Shown piece after piece: positions 44,273 to 44,822 of a DNA stretch of 44,822 bases. Position 1 is the first letter of the stretch. Each line of letters opens with the position of its first letter. Both the position numbers and the translations under genes were made by a program. The notes beneath the pieces were generated by a model. It was given only the letters and a program-made list of their open reading frames with translations. It ran no database searches and was not told the DNA's origin. This stretch comes from Rhodospirillaceae bacterium (lineage in GTDB: Bacteria; Pseudomonadota; Alphaproteobacteria; CACIAM-22H2). Location of the stretch: NCBI GenBank assembly GCA_009694125.1, contig SHVT01000004.1:1-44822 (forward strand). Reading direction: 5' to 3'.

Positions 44273-44822
44273 ATGATCAGGACACTGGAAGGACTTGCCG
44301 CCGCGGCGGGCGCGATTGCGTTGCTTGCCGTTGTCATCGTGTGGCGGTTGGCAATGGGGCCGGTGTCCCTTGATTTCCTCAAGCCGGAAATCGCACGCGC
44401 CCTCAGCGCGCGCGATGGCGCCTATCTTGTCGACATCGACAGCGCCGAGTTGACCTGGGCCGGTTGGCGCGCATCGCTCGATCTGCGTGTTCGCGGCGCA
44501 CGGGCGGTTGCCCGGGACGGTCGCTTCATCGGTCAGATCCCGGAAATGTCGGTCAATCTGGTGCTCCCCGCGCTGGTCCGCGGTGTCATTGCCCCGACGG
44601 CGGTGGAAGTGATCGGTCCGCGGCTGCGCCTTCTCCGCACGGCCGAGGGGTCGATCCGGTGGAATGAGGCGGACTCAGCCGCGCTCATCGACCAAAAGGA
44701 CACTTCCGCCGATTTTCTCGCCCAAATGCTCGCGGAATTGACGGCGCCGGAATCGGCGGACCGACCGCTGGGCCTGCTGGCGAGCGTGCGCTTGAGCGGC
44801 GCCGACATCGTGCTGGACGACC
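44273..44822 (+). CDS. YhdP/AsmA-like envelope protein, 5' part only
   Basis: The frame from ATG 44273 runs off the window after 183 residues and is absent from the ORF track because no stop is seen. It begins with a membrane helix (LAAAAGAIALLAVVIVWRLA) followed by GPVSLDFLKPEIARALSARDGAYLVDIDSAELTWAGWRASLDLRVRGARAVARDG, the N-terminal pattern of YhdP/DUF3971-type AsmA relatives. These bridge inner and outer membrane and are linked to phospholipid transport. AAGG lies just before the ATG. A GTG 21 bases upstream is an alternative start. Confidence 0.8.
   Translation, partial: MIRTLEGLAAAAGAIALLAVVIVWRLAMGPVSLDFLKPEIARALSARDGAYLVDIDSAELTWAGWRASLDLRVRGARAVARDGRFIGQIPEMSVNLVLPALVRGVIAPTAVEVIGPRLRLLRTAEGSIRWNEADSAALIDQKDTSADFLAQMLAELTAPESADRPLGLLASVRLSGADIVLDD

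Overview
The window reads as a chromosomal segment of a high-GC alphaproteobacterium, most likely Rhodospirillales-like. The markers for this are the mitochondrial-type complex I accessory subunit NDUFA12, a DUF2155 protein, a B12-dependent class II ribonucleotide reductase with a C-terminal zinc-ribbon tail, an RNase E with a large acidic insertion in its S1 domain, and the gene order aroQ-accB-accC-aat. Nearly all of it is housekeeping. No rRNA, tRNA, CRISPR array or complete mobile element is visible.

Layout. 1-1.2 kb: the 3' end of an IS630-family transposase, abutting a TPR gene that has lost its 5' part, then a DUF4136 lipoprotein. 1.2-8.3 kb (minus strand): a frameshifted zntB/corA-type transporter gene, a small DUF1902 protein, a pentapeptide-repeat protein, rlmJ, epmB, epmA and a SPOR-tailed D,D-carboxypeptidase. 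8.4-11.9 kb (plus): a lipoprotein, clpS and clpA. 11.95-12.75 kb: an AT-richer island with a PIN-domain gene and a small partner gene interrupted by an in-frame TAG. 12.75-18.5 kb (minus): a FemAB-like GNAT protein, a RidA protein with a histone-H1-like tail, and nrdJ with two NrdR-box-like sites 31 bp apart upstream. 18.6-21.2 kb (plus): an AT-rich non-coding stretch, NDUFA12, mlaD, a methyltransferase with no standard start codon, and DUF2155. 21.2-24.1 kb (minus): aat, accC, accB, aroQ. 24.1-25.6 kb (plus): an ornithine/lysine decarboxylase behind a leader that carries a promoter and a 28-codon ORF with a strong Shine-Dalgarno site. 25.7-29.3 kb (minus): a frameshifted DUF899 gene under an ArsR-type palindrome, a DsbA-family protein, a DUF3047 lipoprotein and an M48 protease. 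29.2-32.1 kb (plus): a gamma-glutamyltransferase-like lipoprotein without a catalytic Thr, and an aminotransferase. 32.1-34.9 kb (minus): RNase E. 35.4-40.6 kb (plus): amidase, PBP1A, prfB with the programmed +1 frameshift, and a GYD-domain protein. 40.7-44.1 kb (minus): bcp and glnE. 44.3 kb to the end (plus): the start of a YhdP/AsmA-like protein.

How the genes connect. Aat, ClpS and ClpA are three components of the bacterial N-degron pathway. EpmA and EpmB modify elongation factor P, and RlmJ modifies 23S rRNA beside them. The carboxypeptidase, amidase and PBP1A serve the cell wall, and MlaD and the YhdP-like protein the envelope lipids. AroQ with AccB/AccC feeds shikimate and fatty-acid synthesis. 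Three apparent frameshifts, two in or beside short G runs (zntB twice, DUF899 once), and one in-frame TAG could be real decay or assembly errors. Read support should be checked before calling these genes dead.

The observations most worth following are the decarboxylase leader with its small ORF, the PIN-domain pair with the interrupted partner, the NrdR-like site pair, the ATT-start methyltransferase, the GGT-like protein lacking its nucleophile, and the tailed RidA.
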